Part shown: positions 36,627 through 45,621 of the stretch, one piece after another
How the letters are laid out: every line of letters begins with the position of its first letter
How positions within the stretch are numbered: the stretch's first letter is position 1
From: CAWGLW01 sp963823525
GTDB taxonomy: Bacteria; Pseudomonadota; Gammaproteobacteria; Steroidobacterales; Steroidobacteraceae
DNA length: 64,000 bases
Direction: 5' to 3'
Assembly: GCA_963823525.1 (NCBI GenBank)
Contig: CAWGLW010000001.1
Span: 124,001 to 188,000, forward strand
Notes under the pieces: model-generated
Told to the model about the DNA's origin: nothing
Seen by the model: the letters and a program-made list of their open reading frames with translations, nothing else
Database searches by the model: none
Program-made: the position numbers and the translations under genes

Positions 36627-37241
36627 ATGAGCGCGAGCCTGACTCTGGACTTCATTTTCGATTTCGCCAGTCCCAACGTCTATTTTGCGTACCGCGCGCT
36701 GCCCGGCGTCCTGGAGCGCACGGGCGCGACACTGAATATCGTCCCTTGTCTGCTCGGCGGCATTTTCAAGGCCACCGGCAATCGTGCACCCATGGTCGCC
36801 TTCGCCGACATCAAGGGGAAAATGGATTACGAGATGCTCGAGATCCGGCGCTTTGTCGCGCGACATAAGCTCGACCAGTTCAGGATGAATCCTCATTTCC
36901 CGGTCAACTCGCTGCTCTCGATGCGCGGTCTCATCGCGGCGCAGATGGACGGTCAGGCCAGGACTTACATCGACGCCGTGCTGGCCGGTTTCTGGGAAAA
37001 GGGCCAGAAGATGGATGATCCCGAAGTGCTAGCCAGCGTGTTACGCGAGGCGGGCCTCGATGCGGACGTCTTGTTGACAGCGGCCGGGCAACCGAACGTC
37101 AAGGAACAGCTTGCCGCGAACACGGCCGCAGCCGTGGAGCGTGGCGTCTTTGGCATGCCGACGTTTTTCGCCGGCAAGGAAATGTTTTTCGGCAAGGAGC
37201 GGCTGGGCCAGCTGGAAGAAGCGCTGATGGCGGCTCGCTGA
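36627..37241 (+). CDS. DsbA-family 2-hydroxychromene-2-carboxylate isomerase-like protein
   Basis: The 204-residue protein has the DsbA/GST-kappa fold of 2-hydroxychromene-2-carboxylate isomerases. It starts LDFIFDFASPNVYFAYRALP, with the conserved serine of the SPN/SPY motif in place of a redox cysteine pair, and ends with the cis-proline loop GVFGMPTFFAGKEMFFGKERL. Such enzymes use glutathione to isomerise aromatic breakdown intermediates, but many copies outside aromatic operons have unknown substrates. AGGAG precedes ATG 36627 by ten bases. No other aromatic catabolism gene is nearby. Confidence 0.82.
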   Translation: MSASLTLDFIFDFASPNVYFAYRALPGVLERTGATLNIVPCLLGGIFKATGNRAPMVAFADIKGKMDYEMLEIRRFVARHKLDQFRMNPHFPVNSLLSMRGLIAAQMDGQARTYIDAVLAGFWEKGQKMDDPEVLASVLREAGLDADVLLTAAGQPNVKEQLAANTAAAVERGVFGMPTFFAGKEMFFGKERLGQLEEALMAAR

Positions 37242-37256
37242 CTTCGAAACGAGCGG

Positions 37257-37385
37257 TTTCTCCTCAGGGATCATCGACGTAAGCTGGTGCGCGTGGGTAT
37301 CGCTTACGGTGTTGCGGCCTGGGTCCCGATTCAGGTCGCCGACGAGATTTTTCCGGCTATCGCCCTGAGTTCAATGCGATCATAG
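37257..37385 (+). pseudogene. Remnant of a membrane-anchored TPR/adenylate-cyclase-type protein N-terminus
   Basis: Reading one frame through this gap gives a stretch resembling RRKLVRVGIAYGVAAW then IQVADEIFPAIAL, which is the membrane-anchor segment common to a large family of TPR-repeat signalling proteins in gammaproteobacteria. It has no start codon of its own and ends at a TAG at 37383-37385; the usual repeats are missing. It reads as a decayed fragment. The resemblance covers only about 35 residues and is judged by eye. Confidence 0.4.
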
Positions 37386-37473
37386 AGCAGGCGTGCCGGC
37401 ACATCACTCGGCAGCGCTGGACTCGAAGACGAGGCGACGTCTCACCGAGGGCCCGACAGGCCGTTACGGCTAG

Positions 37474-37494
37474 TCAAGCCTCCGGGCTTTTTTC
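37474..37494 (+). terminator. Short terminator-like hairpin
   Basis: AAGCC and GGCTT pair around TCCG and run into TTTTTT. The stem is only five pairs, so it would be a modest rho-independent terminator. The rest of 37386-37860 shows no gene. Confidence 0.5.
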
Positions 37495-37860
37495 GGTCGC
37501 TGGCAGTGGCGGATGGCGCTTGCGGTACCTGAACCTGGAACGCCGCGCGCGGGCCCTGTCGAGCGCAGCACGGCTTCTGGTCGGCGAAAGCGCAACGTCC
37601 TGGCAGGGCAATTGAGCCGCCATTCATCACACCTGAGGCAGAAAGATAAGCATTGCTGACGGATTTCAGTTAAATTGCCCGCGGTTTGCCGCCGCGCAGT
37701 CCGGTCTGCGCCCGAGGTTCTTCGGTGTCCCGTTCAAGGGACCCTCGCGGGCCCTCCTGCAGACTGATCGCGGTCTGCCTCGGCGCCTCCGATCCCATAC
37801 TTGAATTAAGTGACGCTTCCTCCGGTTGCCGCTCGGCGGCAGAAGCGCTTTGGAAACTTT

Positions 37861-39138
37861 ATGTCTTTTGAAAATCTCGGCCTGCCGGCCGAACTGCTCT
37901 GTGCGATCCGTGAATTCGGCTACACAGAACCCACCCCGATTCAGCTCGGCGCCATTCCCTCGGTTCATGAGGGCCGTGACCTGCTCGCTGCCGCTCAGAC
38001 CGGCACCGGAAAGACGGCAGCCTTTGCGCTGCCGATCCTGCAGCGCCTGAGTGAACAGCAGCCACGTCCGAGCGGCCGGCGCGCACCGCGGGTACTGGTG
38101 CTGGTCCCGACGCGCGAACTGGCTGCGCAGGTCGGTGAGTCCTTCAAGGACTTAGGCCGTCACCTGCACCAGCGCACGACGCTGATATTTGGTGGCGTCA
38201 GCCCGAGGCCGCAGATCGACGCGCTGCGCCAGGGCGTCGATATCGTGGTCGCAACGCCGGGTCGTTTACTCGATCATGCCAATGAGGGCGCCATCGACCT
38301 GTCGATGATTCAGACGCTGGTACTCGATGAGGCGGATCGCATGCTCGACATGGGCTTCATCCGCGACATTCGCAGGGTACTCGCGTTACTGCCGGCGGAA
38401 CGGCAGAACCTGCTCTTCTCGGCAACCTTCTCCGACGAGATACGGAAGCTCGCACACGGCCTGCTACGTAACCCGCTGACGGTGGAGGTCTCACCGCGCA
38501 ACGCCACGGCCGAGCGGGTCGAGCACCGTGTACACATCGTGCAGCAGGCCGACAAGCGAGCGGTGCTCAGTCACCTGCTGCGCGAGGGTTCGACGCCGCA
38601 GACGCTCGTCTTCACACGAACCAAGCACGGTGCGAACCGGCTCTCCGATCAGCTCGCGCGTGATGGCATCCAAAGCGTCGCGATTCACGGCAACAAGTCT
38701 CAGAGTGCCCGCACGCGAGCACTGGCCGACTTCAAGGACTACAAAGTCCAGGTACTGGTCGCCACAGACATTGCCGCGCGCGGTCTCGACATCAACGAGT
38801 TGCCGCTGGTCGTGAACTACGAGTTGCCGCACGTGCCGGAAGACTATGTGCACCGGATCGGACGAACGGGACGGGCCGGCTGCGCAGGCCAGGCGCTGTC
38901 GCTGGTCTGTGATGACGAGCGGAGTCGGCTGCGCGCGATCGAGAAGGTGCTGGGCCAGCCCATCCGCGTTTTGCCTCTGGACCGCTCGGGGATCGCGGCC
39001 AACCAGGGGGCGTCCGAGGTCTCCATCGGGCGCATGGCGCAGGCACCCCGCTTCGAGCCGCAGTCCTCGTCGCAAAGGCCGCGTCGCTATGCCGGTCAAT
39101 CCAGTCGCCCGGGGAGGCGTCGTCGCGCAGCGGGCTGA
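37861..39138 (+). CDS. rhlE: DEAD-box RNA helicase, RhlE type
   Basis: The product (425 residues) is an ATP-dependent RNA helicase. Motifs in order: Q motif FGYTEPTPIQ (19-28), walker A AQTGTGKT (45-52), PTRELA, TPGR, DEAD (156-159), SAT, then helicase domain 2 with VATDIAARGLDI and HRIGRTGRAG. A basic Arg/Ser-rich tail follows residue 390, as in RhlE. It probably takes part in RNA remodelling, ribosome assembly or cold adaptation. The start ATG 37861 (MSFENLGL) is where the family begins; an earlier in-frame codon adds an unrelated 17 residues. Confidence 0.92.
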   Translation: MSFENLGLPAELLCAIREFGYTEPTPIQLGAIPSVHEGRDLLAAAQTGTGKTAAFALPILQRLSEQQPRPSGRRAPRVLVLVPTRELAAQVGESFKDLGRHLHQRTTLIFGGVSPRPQIDALRQGVDIVVATPGRLLDHANEGAIDLSMIQTLVLDEADRMLDMGFIRDIRRVLALLPAERQNLLFSATFSDEIRKLAHGLLRNPLTVEVSPRNATAERVEHRVHIVQQADKRAVLSHLLREGSTPQTLVFTRTKHGANRLSDQLARDGIQSVAIHGNKSQSARTRALADFKDYKVQVLVATDIAARGLDINELPLVVNYELPHVPEDYVHRIGRTGRAGCAGQALSLVCDDERSRLRAIEKVLGQPIRVLPLDRSGIAANQGASEVSIGRMAQAPRFEPQSSSQRPRRYAGQSSRPGRRRRAAG

Positions 39139-39241
39139 CCGCCCGGCTTGCCGGGACGCCTGAACATTGACAATGCGCCTGTCCCGCCAAGGGGGGCCGA
39201 TGATGCTTGCGGTGGCCGGGCACTCAACCCGGGCTGCCGGC

Positions 39242-41155
39242 CTACAGCGGCCAGACCATCAGCAACATCGGCACGCTGACCAGCACGACGAGTATTTCAA
39301 CCGGCAAGCCCAGGCGCCAGTAGTCACCAAACCGGAACCCGCCCGGGCCGAGGATCAGCGTGTTGTTCTGATGGCCAATCGGTGTCAGGAAGGCGCATGA
39401 GGCACCGATCGCGACGGCCATCAGGAAAGCGTCGGCGCTCGCCCCGAGGCTGGCGGCGGTACTGATCGCGATCGGGCAAAGCACGGCCGCGGTCGCCGCG
39501 TTGTTCATGAAATCAGACAAGGTCATTGCGACGACCAGCATCAGCACCAGCGCAACGACGGCATTCCCCTGCGCGACACCATCTAAGAGCACCCGAGCCA
39601 GGAGATCGGCAGTGCCAGTCGTTGCCGTCGCTCCGGCGACCGGAATCAGTGCGCCCAGCAACACGATCACCGGCCAGTCGATCGCGTCGTAGATCCGTGC
39701 TGCCGGTATGACGCCGAGCACGAAGTAGGCCAGCACACCTGCCGCAAAGGCCACGGCGGCCGGAGCGATACCCGACGCGGAGCCGGCCACGGCCATCAGC
39801 ATGATGATCGACGCTTTCAGTGCCTTGCCCTTGTCCGGGATACTGATCGCTCGCCCTGCGAGCGGCACGCAGCTGAATTCAGAGGCGAACGCCGCCAGTG
39901 CATCGGGCGGACCCTGCATCAGAAGTACATCGCCCGCATTCAGCGTCGTCGAGCGCAGCCGTCGGATCGTTCGCCGGCCGCTGCGCGAAATTGCGAGCAG
40001 GTTGAGCGCGTAGCGCGTTCGCAAGTGAAGATCACTGGCCGAGCGACCGATCAACGGCGATTCAGGCAGCGGCACGAATTCCTGCAATGCGATTTCGCTA
40101 CCCCCCGCTTCCTTCTTCCCCGCCCTGCCCGGCGGAGCGGCCTCCGCTGCGTCGTCGGTCTTCGAGTCGACGCCGCCGGCGCGGTCACCGGTGGTCGAGG
40201 TCGAATCCCCGACGTCACTCGCACCTGGCTCGTCCGGAGTCGGCGGGACGTCCTCTTCGAGCTTGAGCCCGAGCCTCGAGAGCACCGACGCAAGCGAAGC
40301 GGGATCGGCTTCGATTACGAGAATGTCGCCCTTACGGATGACTCGGTTCGGATTTGGCGCCGTCACCCTGAACTCGTTACGCGCCATGCCAACCACCTGG
40401 GCGTCCACCTCGCTCAAGACGTCATCGATCTGCTTGACCGTCCTGCCGTTGGCCCGCCCTTCTCCGGTAACGCGGACTTCGGCCAGGTAGGTTCCGGTGT
40501 CGAATTTTCCGACGCCGCTGCCAGGTCTTTGGGGTACGATCCGACGCCCCAGGAGCACGACAAATGCGATCCCCGCTGCGGCTACGGCCAGGCCGACCGG
40601 CGTGAAGTCAAACATGCGGAAACTGCCGACACCCGTTTCCTCACGGAATCCAGCCACGATGAGGTTCGGCGGCGTGCCGACCAGTGTCGTCATTCCGCCA
40701 AGAATCGTGCCGAAAGACAGCGGCATCAGGACCTGGCCGGGTTCGAGTTCATATTTGACCGCCAGCTGCAACGCGATCGGCATCAGCAGAGCCATCGCAC
40801 CGACGTTGTTCATAAATGCAGAGAACAGCGCACCGATGCCGATCAGCGCACCGATCGTTAACATCGGGCCCGACGAGGCCGGCAACAGGCGTTGTGCCAG
40901 CGCGTCGACGGCTCCGGTCGTCTGCAGTCCGCGGCTGAGTACAAAAACGCAGGCCACGGTAATGACCGCCGGGTGAGCAAACCCACTGAAGGCCTCGCCC
41001 ATCGGGACGAGCCCGGTGAACAGGCACGCGAGCAGTGCTGCCATCGCAACGGCGTCGTGTCGCCAGCGACCCCAGAGGAACATCAGGAGCGTGGCAAGCA
41101 GGATGCCCAACAGCATTATCTGGTCTTGAGTCATTGGCGCGATCGCTCGAATCAT
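39242..41155 (-). CDS. SLC13/DASS-type permease with two TrkA-C (RCK-C) domains
   Basis: The 637-residue membrane protein is a two-part transporter of the ArsB/NhaD-SLC13 group. Membrane segments occupy about 10-200 and 420-635, each repeat having the conserved hairpin loop (NNVGAMALLMP; NNAATAAVLCP) and GTPPN. Between them are two TrkA-C regulatory domains (about 215-290 and 350-425). Homologues include sulfate or other anion permeases with RCK-C domains. A linker of about 55 residues, rich in Asp, Thr and Ala, separates the two RCK-C domains. ATG 41155 is used; ATG 41134 is an alternative. Confidence 0.87.
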   Translation of the reverse strand: MIRAIAPMTQDQIMLLGILLATLLMFLWGRWRHDAVAMAALLACLFTGLVPMGEAFSGFAHPAVITVACVFVLSRGLQTTGAVDALAQRLLPASSGPMLTIGALIGIGALFSAFMNNVGAMALLMPIALQLAVKYELEPGQVLMPLSFGTILGGMTTLVGTPPNLIVAGFREETGVGSFRMFDFTPVGLAVAAAGIAFVVLLGRRIVPQRPGSGVGKFDTGTYLAEVRVTGEGRANGRTVKQIDDVLSEVDAQVVGMARNEFRVTAPNPNRVIRKGDILVIEADPASLASVLSRLGLKLEEDVPPTPDEPGASDVGDSTSTTGDRAGGVDSKTDDAAEAAPPGRAGKKEAGGSEIALQEFVPLPESPLIGRSASDLHLRTRYALNLLAISRSGRRTIRRLRSTTLNAGDVLLMQGPPDALAAFASEFSCVPLAGRAISIPDKGKALKASIIMLMAVAGSASGIAPAAVAFAAGVLAYFVLGVIPAARIYDAIDWPVIVLLGALIPVAGATATTGTADLLARVLLDGVAQGNAVVALVLMLVVAMTLSDFMNNAATAAVLCPIAISTAASLGASADAFLMAVAIGASCAFLTPIGHQNNTLILGPGGFRFGDYWRLGLPVEILVVLVSVPMLLMVWPL

Positions 41156-41368
41156 AGTTCGCCGGCACGGCAGTCCGCACTGGCAGAAACCTACGGTACC
41201 TCAGACCCGCATGGCATTGCACTGAGACCATCGGGTCGGCAATGAGCCCGACGATCCACCCCTGTGCGCGCGACTGGCGATCCGGATCAGCCTGTAAGAC
41301 AATGGTGCGATTGCGTGCGTCCGAGACCGGACCAGGCACCTGCCCGGCACAGAACACGGTAATCAGCG

Positions 41369-41914
41369 ATGACAGATTCATTGGCAGAGCAATTGTTGAA
41401 GGCCGGCCTGGTTACGAAGAAACAGGCACAACAGGCCGAGCGCCAGACCGGGAAACAACAATTCCAGAAGACCAGGGGTCGAAAGAAAGGCTCACAGGGA
41501 AACAGCGCGCGCGTCGTGCCGGCGGCACAGGCAGCGAAAGCGGCCCGCGATCGCGAACTCAATCGCGAGCAGCAGGCCCGCGTCGAAATCAAGGCGCGCG
41601 AGGCCCGGCTGCAGCAACTTGTCGAGCAGCATCGGCTGCCGGCTCTTGAAAGCGATGACTTTTTCAACTTCGTCGACGAGGGCAAAGTTCGCCGGCTACC
41701 CGTCGATGGCAGCCGGCGGGAAAGAATGGTTCGCGGTGATTTGAGGATCGTCCGCCTCGGGCAAAGGTATGAAGTGGTTCCAGCGGCCTTGGCGGATAGG
41801 ATCCGCGATATCAGCGAAGGCGCTTTGATCGAACCCGGCCTGTCCGGCAGCGCCGAGGCCAACGTAGACGAAAACTACCGCCATTTCGAGGTTCCTGACG
41901 ACCTGATCTGGTAA
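41369..41914 (+). CDS. DUF2058 (YaiL-like) nucleoprotein/polysome-associated protein
   Basis: The 181-residue protein belongs to DUF2058. It begins SLAEQLLKAGLVTKKQAQQAER, followed by a basic middle segment and a helical stretch (RDRELNREQQARVEIKAREARLQQLVEQHRLP), then the compact C-terminal domain with FNFVDEGKVRRLPV and the family's final PDDLIW. Function is not known; E. coli YaiL has been linked to polysomes and to DNA. It is cytoplasmic and stands alone. Confidence 0.85.
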   Translation: MTDSLAEQLLKAGLVTKKQAQQAERQTGKQQFQKTRGRKKGSQGNSARVVPAAQAAKAARDRELNREQQARVEIKAREARLQQLVEQHRLPALESDDFFNFVDEGKVRRLPVDGSRRERMVRGDLRIVRLGQRYEVVPAALADRIRDISEGALIEPGLSGSAEANVDENYRHFEVPDDLIW

Positions 41915-41990
41915 CTGCCTGCAAGGCCTGCGTTTACCTCGCCGTGTTTGATTTGCCGGTGCTTTCTGTTTATGGTCGGCCGACCCACCC

Positions 41991-42503
41991 GACTTCGTCA
42001 CTGAGCCGAAAGGGTCCATCGACGAACTCATCAATACCGCCGTCCAGCCGCTGACCACGGTTCTTTCACGAATCGTATTCTTTGAAGTGCCAGTCCTTGG
42101 GCCCCCGGTTCCACTCGTCGCGCTCTGGCTGATAGTCAGCGCGGTCTTCTTCACCGTGTATTTCGGTTTCATCCACGTTCGCGGCATCCGGCAGTCGTTG
42201 CGCCTGCTGCGCGGCGATTTCTCGGATCCCGGCCACACGGGAGAAGTCTCCCACTTCCAGGCGCTCGCGACAGCCGTATCGGGTACGGTCGGGATCGGCA
42301 ACATTGGTGGCGTGGCGGTCGCCATTTCCGTCGGCGGCCCGGGGGCCACGTTCTGGATGATCATTGCCGGCGTGCCTGGGATGTCGACCAGGTTTGTCGA
42401 GTGCGCGCTTGGGATGATTTACCGCCGCGAGAAAGACACCTGCGGGACTACCAGCAACGGCTGGCGAGCGGCGAAATTCCTGACTATCGCAAGCTCAATC
42501 GCG
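41991..42503 (+). pseudogene. Gutted AGCS sodium:alanine/glycine symporter
   Basis: A single frame reads from about 41991 through SIDELINTAVQPL and VPVLGPPVPLVALWLI to EVSHFQALATAVSGTVGIGN and GATFWMIIAG, the N-terminal 145 residues of an AGCS-family symporter, up to ALGMIYRRE near 42431. No ATG/GTG lies at the expected start; the first is GTG 42087. After 42431 the next frame gives HLRDYQQRLASGEIPDYRKLN, which resembles the AGCS C-terminal tail. About 300 internal residues are missing, so the gene is probably a deletion remnant. It ends against the acetate kinase stop. Confidence 0.6.
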
Positions 42504-43667
42504 CCCGAGCCGCAGCGCGTGGCGCGCAATCATCAGTTCTTCGTTCGACGGAATGACGTATACGCCAACCGGGCTTTCCCGGGTGCTGATCCGTTCGGAA
42601 GCAGACTCATTGGCCGCGCGATCCATGTGTACACCGAGCCAGCGGCATTGCTCGCCAATCGCCAGCCGGGTCAACACATCGTTTTCCCCGATGCCGCCGG
42701 TGAACACCAGCGCGTCCAGTCCGCCCAGGGCGGCCGCAAGACTGCCGATCTCACGGACACACCGATAGACGAAGAAGTCGATCGCAGCCTGCGCGCGAGG
42801 GGCCGCAGAATCACGCAACGCACTCATGCTCGCGGAGACACCTGAGATCCCGAGCAGCCCGCTTCGCCGGTACAGCAGGTCCTCCAGAGAGTCGGCCGTC
42901 ATCCCGTGTTCGCGTATCAGGTAGATCAATACGCCGGGGTCGATGCTTCCACACCGCGTGCCCATCGGAAGTCCGTCGGCTGTACTGAAACCCATCGTGG
43001 TCGCGATACTTCGCCCGTCCCGTATCGCGCACAGGCTCGAACCGGCCCCGAGATGCGCAACGATAATCGACCGCGTGGCGAGCGCAGGGATCGACTCGCG
43101 CAGCTGGTACAGGACAGACTCGTACGACGTGCCGTGAAACCCAAAGCGGTGAATCCCCTTGCGGGTCAATGCCTCGGGTAACCCGTAGCGGCGCACCAGC
43201 TCGTCCTGCTCATGGTGAAAAGTCGTATCGAAACAGCCGATCTGCGCGACGCCCGGCAGACTCGCGCGGCACTGGTTTACCAGTGCAAGGTTGACCGGCT
43301 GGTGCAGCGGCGCGAGCGGGACCAGTGCTTCGAGCCGGCCGATGATCGCGTCATCGAGGCGCACGGGCGCCGCGAACTCGTCACCACCGTGCACGATACG
43401 ATGCCCCACGGCCTTAATCGCGGGCGCGTCCCGCCGCGCGCTGATCAGGCTGAGAACGTGTGCCAGGCACGCCTCCAGTGCATTGCCGGTCACTCGGGTC
43501 ACGTCGACAGGGTCACCCGAGCGATGCTCCATCACGCACTGCGGCACCGAACCGGCCAGGTCAACCGAGAAGCGGTAACTGAGCCGCGGCTCTTCGCCTG
43601 GCACCGTGAACAGTGCGCACTTCAGGCTGGACGAACCACCGTTGACCGTCAGGATGCCGGCGTCGAT
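42495..43667 (-). CDS. ackA: Acetate kinase (possible non-canonical ATC start)
   Basis: Acetate kinase converts acetyl phosphate and ADP to acetate and ATP. The product (390 residues from 43667) has ILTVNGGSSSLKCALF at the N-terminus, HRIVHGGDEF, FDTTFHHE, FGFHGTSY, the glycine loop LGAGSSLCAI, FSTADGLPMGTRCGSIDPG and FTGGIGEND. The conserved N-terminal strand can only be translated from an ATC at 43665-43667, which follows a TAG by six bases; the first standard start, GTG 43604, would remove NGGSSSLK, which binds nucleotide. Either ATC is used, or ATG has been miscalled. It lies ten bases after xsc in one operon. Confidence 0.88.
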   Translation of the reverse strand: MDAGILTVNGGSSSLKCALFTVPGEEPRLSYRFSVDLAGSVPQCVMEHRSGDPVDVTRVTGNALEACLAHVLSLISARRDAPAIKAVGHRIVHGGDEFAAPVRLDDAIIGRLEALVPLAPLHQPVNLALVNQCRASLPGVAQIGCFDTTFHHEQDELVRRYGLPEALTRKGIHRFGFHGTSYESVLYQLRESIPALATRSIIVAHLGAGSSLCAIRDGRSIATTMGFSTADGLPMGTRCGSIDPGVLIYLIREHGMTADSLEDLLYRRSGLLGISGVSASMSALRDSAAPRAQAAIDFFVYRCVREIGSLAAALGGLDALVFTGGIGENDVLTRLAIGEQCRWLGVHMDRAANESASERISTRESPVGVYVIPSNEELMIARHALRLGRD

Positions 43668-43677
43668 GGCTTTCTAC

Positions 43678-45432
43678 CTAGGTGTAGTCACGGTATTTCT
43701 CGAGATAGCGCACAGGCCGGGAAAGCGCATCGCGCCTGAACGGGTCACCGAGTTCCTGTGTGCACATGATTTCGAGCACCGTCGTCTTCGAATCGTTCAT
43801 TTGCCGGTCGACCGCTTTGCGCAATTCGTCACCGACATCCTCGAGTTGGTCGATCGTGACGCCCTCCGCGCCCATGGCGCGCGCAATCCCGGCAAAACTC
43901 GGATTGTCCAGTTCACCGGCCACGAACCGGCGGTTGTAGAAATCAACCTGGTTTTTCTTTTCGGCACCCCACTGGCCGTTATTGAAGACGACCGCGGTGA
44001 CCGGAATGTTTTCGCGGACACAGGTCATCGTCTCGACCATGCTCATGCCCCAGGCACCATCACCGGCGTAGGAAATCGCGGGCCGGTCGCGGGCCGCCAC
44101 TTTGGCTCCGATGATGGTCGGGAACGCATACCCGCAGTTGCCAAAGCTCATGGCCGCGAAGAAGCTGCGCGGACGTTCGAACCGGAGGTAACTGTTCGCA
44201 ACCGAATTGATATTGCCGATATCGGTCGACACCATCACGTCAGCCGGCATTGCCTTCTCGAGTTCACGCAGAACCTGGCGCGGATGGAGAAAGCCCCGAC
44301 CCGCCTTGGCGATGGCTTCCTGGCTGAAATCGTCCGTTTCGTGTTTCCAGTTATCGAGTTCGGCCTCCCACTCGGCCTGGGTAGCGCCGATCGTGCGCAG
44401 TCGCTCTGCCTTGCTTTCGTCGGCCGCGAGTTGCCTGCCATTGAGGCGGGACAGCAGCTCGGCAGCCGCGGCACGCGCGTCGCCACAGATACCCACCGAT
44501 ATTTTTTTCACGAGCCCGAGCATCCGGTGGTCCGCGTCGACCTGGATGATACGGGCAGTCTGCGGCCAGTACTCCATGCCGTACTGTGGCAGCGTACCGA
44601 ACGGCCCCAGACGGGTGCCTAGCGCGAGTACAACGTCGGCCTGGCTGATCAGTTTCATGCCGGCCTTGGATCCCTGGTACCCGAGCGGCCCGCACCACAA
44701 GGGGTGGCTGGCCGGGAACGAGTCATTGTGCAGGTAACTGTTGACGACCGGGGCACCGAGACGCTCGGCCAGCGCTTTGCATTCCTCGACACCGCCCGCG
44801 TTGACGACACCGCCGCCCGAGATGATGACCGGGAATCTCGCCTGCGCGAGCAGTTCGGCCGCCGCGGTCAGACTTTTCTCGCCGCCCGGGCCCCGGTCGA
44901 GCGTTAGCGGTCGAGGGATCTCGACGTCGATGTCGCCGTAGAAAAAATCCCTGGGGATGTTCAGCTGGGTTGGACCGAGCTCCGACAACGCCCGATCGAA
45001 GCAGCGTGCCGTCAGTTCAGCCATACGCTTCGGATTGTTGACGTGCCCCTGGTACCTGGTGAATTCCTCGAACATCGGCAACTGGTTGGCTTCCTGGAAC
45101 CCGCCGAGGCCCATACCCATGGTGCCGGCTTCCGGCGTGACGATCACGACCGGTGAGTGCGCCCAGTAGGCAGCCGCAATCGCGGTCACGCAATTGCTGA
45201 TGCCGGGCCCATTCTGGCCAATGCAGACTCCGTGCCGCCCGCTGACGCGGGCGTACCCGTCCGCCATGTGCGCGGCACCCTGCTCGTGCACCACCGGGAT
45301 GAATCGAATACCGGCCGGCGTGAAAATATCCATTGCATCCATGTAAGCGGAACCCATGATCCCGAAGATGTTCGTGACCTGGTTGGCCACCATCGTCTCG
45401 ACAAAGGCTTCGCTGGGGGTCATTCGCGGCAT
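43678..45432 (-). CDS. xsc: Sulfoacetaldehyde acetyltransferase
   Basis: Xsc is a thiamine-diphosphate enzyme that converts sulfoacetaldehyde and phosphate to sulfite and acetyl phosphate, the key step in taurine, isethionate and sulfoacetate breakdown. The 584-residue product starts MTPSEAFVETMV, with VHEQGAAHMADGYARVSGRHG, NGPGISNCVTAIAAAYWAHSPVV, and the TPP-binding GDGAWGMSMVET...NNGQWGAEKKNQ. The closing VRYLEKYRDYT matches the family C-terminus. ATG 45432 has AGGA seven bases upstream; ATG 45423 is the alternative. With acetate kinase just downstream, acetyl phosphate yields acetate and ATP here, in place of the more usual phosphotransacetylase. Confidence 0.93.
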   Translation of the reverse strand: MPRMTPSEAFVETMVANQVTNIFGIMGSAYMDAMDIFTPAGIRFIPVVHEQGAAHMADGYARVSGRHGVCIGQNGPGISNCVTAIAAAYWAHSPVVIVTPEAGTMGMGLGGFQEANQLPMFEEFTRYQGHVNNPKRMAELTARCFDRALSELGPTQLNIPRDFFYGDIDVEIPRPLTLDRGPGGEKSLTAAAELLAQARFPVIISGGGVVNAGGVEECKALAERLGAPVVNSYLHNDSFPASHPLWCGPLGYQGSKAGMKLISQADVVLALGTRLGPFGTLPQYGMEYWPQTARIIQVDADHRMLGLVKKISVGICGDARAAAAELLSRLNGRQLAADESKAERLRTIGATQAEWEAELDNWKHETDDFSQEAIAKAGRGFLHPRQVLRELEKAMPADVMVSTDIGNINSVANSYLRFERPRSFFAAMSFGNCGYAFPTIIGAKVAARDRPAISYAGDGAWGMSMVETMTCVRENIPVTAVVFNNGQWGAEKKNQVDFYNRRFVAGELDNPSFAGIARAMGAEGVTIDQLEDVGDELRKAVDRQMNDSKTTVLEIMCTQELGDPFRRDALSRPVRYLEKYRDYT

Positions 45433-45621
45433 CTCGGGATCCTGTTCGGTTGTTGCTGGCCATCCGCGAGCCCGGGCCACATCGCTGCTCTGCGACACGG
45501 ACCGACCGGCGTTTGCTTTCCGGGTGTTCCGATCACACTTCGGCCCCAAAAGACGAGTCGTTAAAATACACTATATAGCGACTGTCACTGACCCCCCGGA
45601 TTCCCCTGAGGACGAGCTCAC

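Noticed and set aside
40025..40861. 278-residue plus-strand frame antisense to the SLC13-type permease
   Set aside because: Shadow frame; the minus strand has continuous transporter sequence.
43606..44622. 338-residue plus-strand frame antisense to xsc
   Set aside because: No recognisable protein, while xsc is conserved throughout on the other strand.
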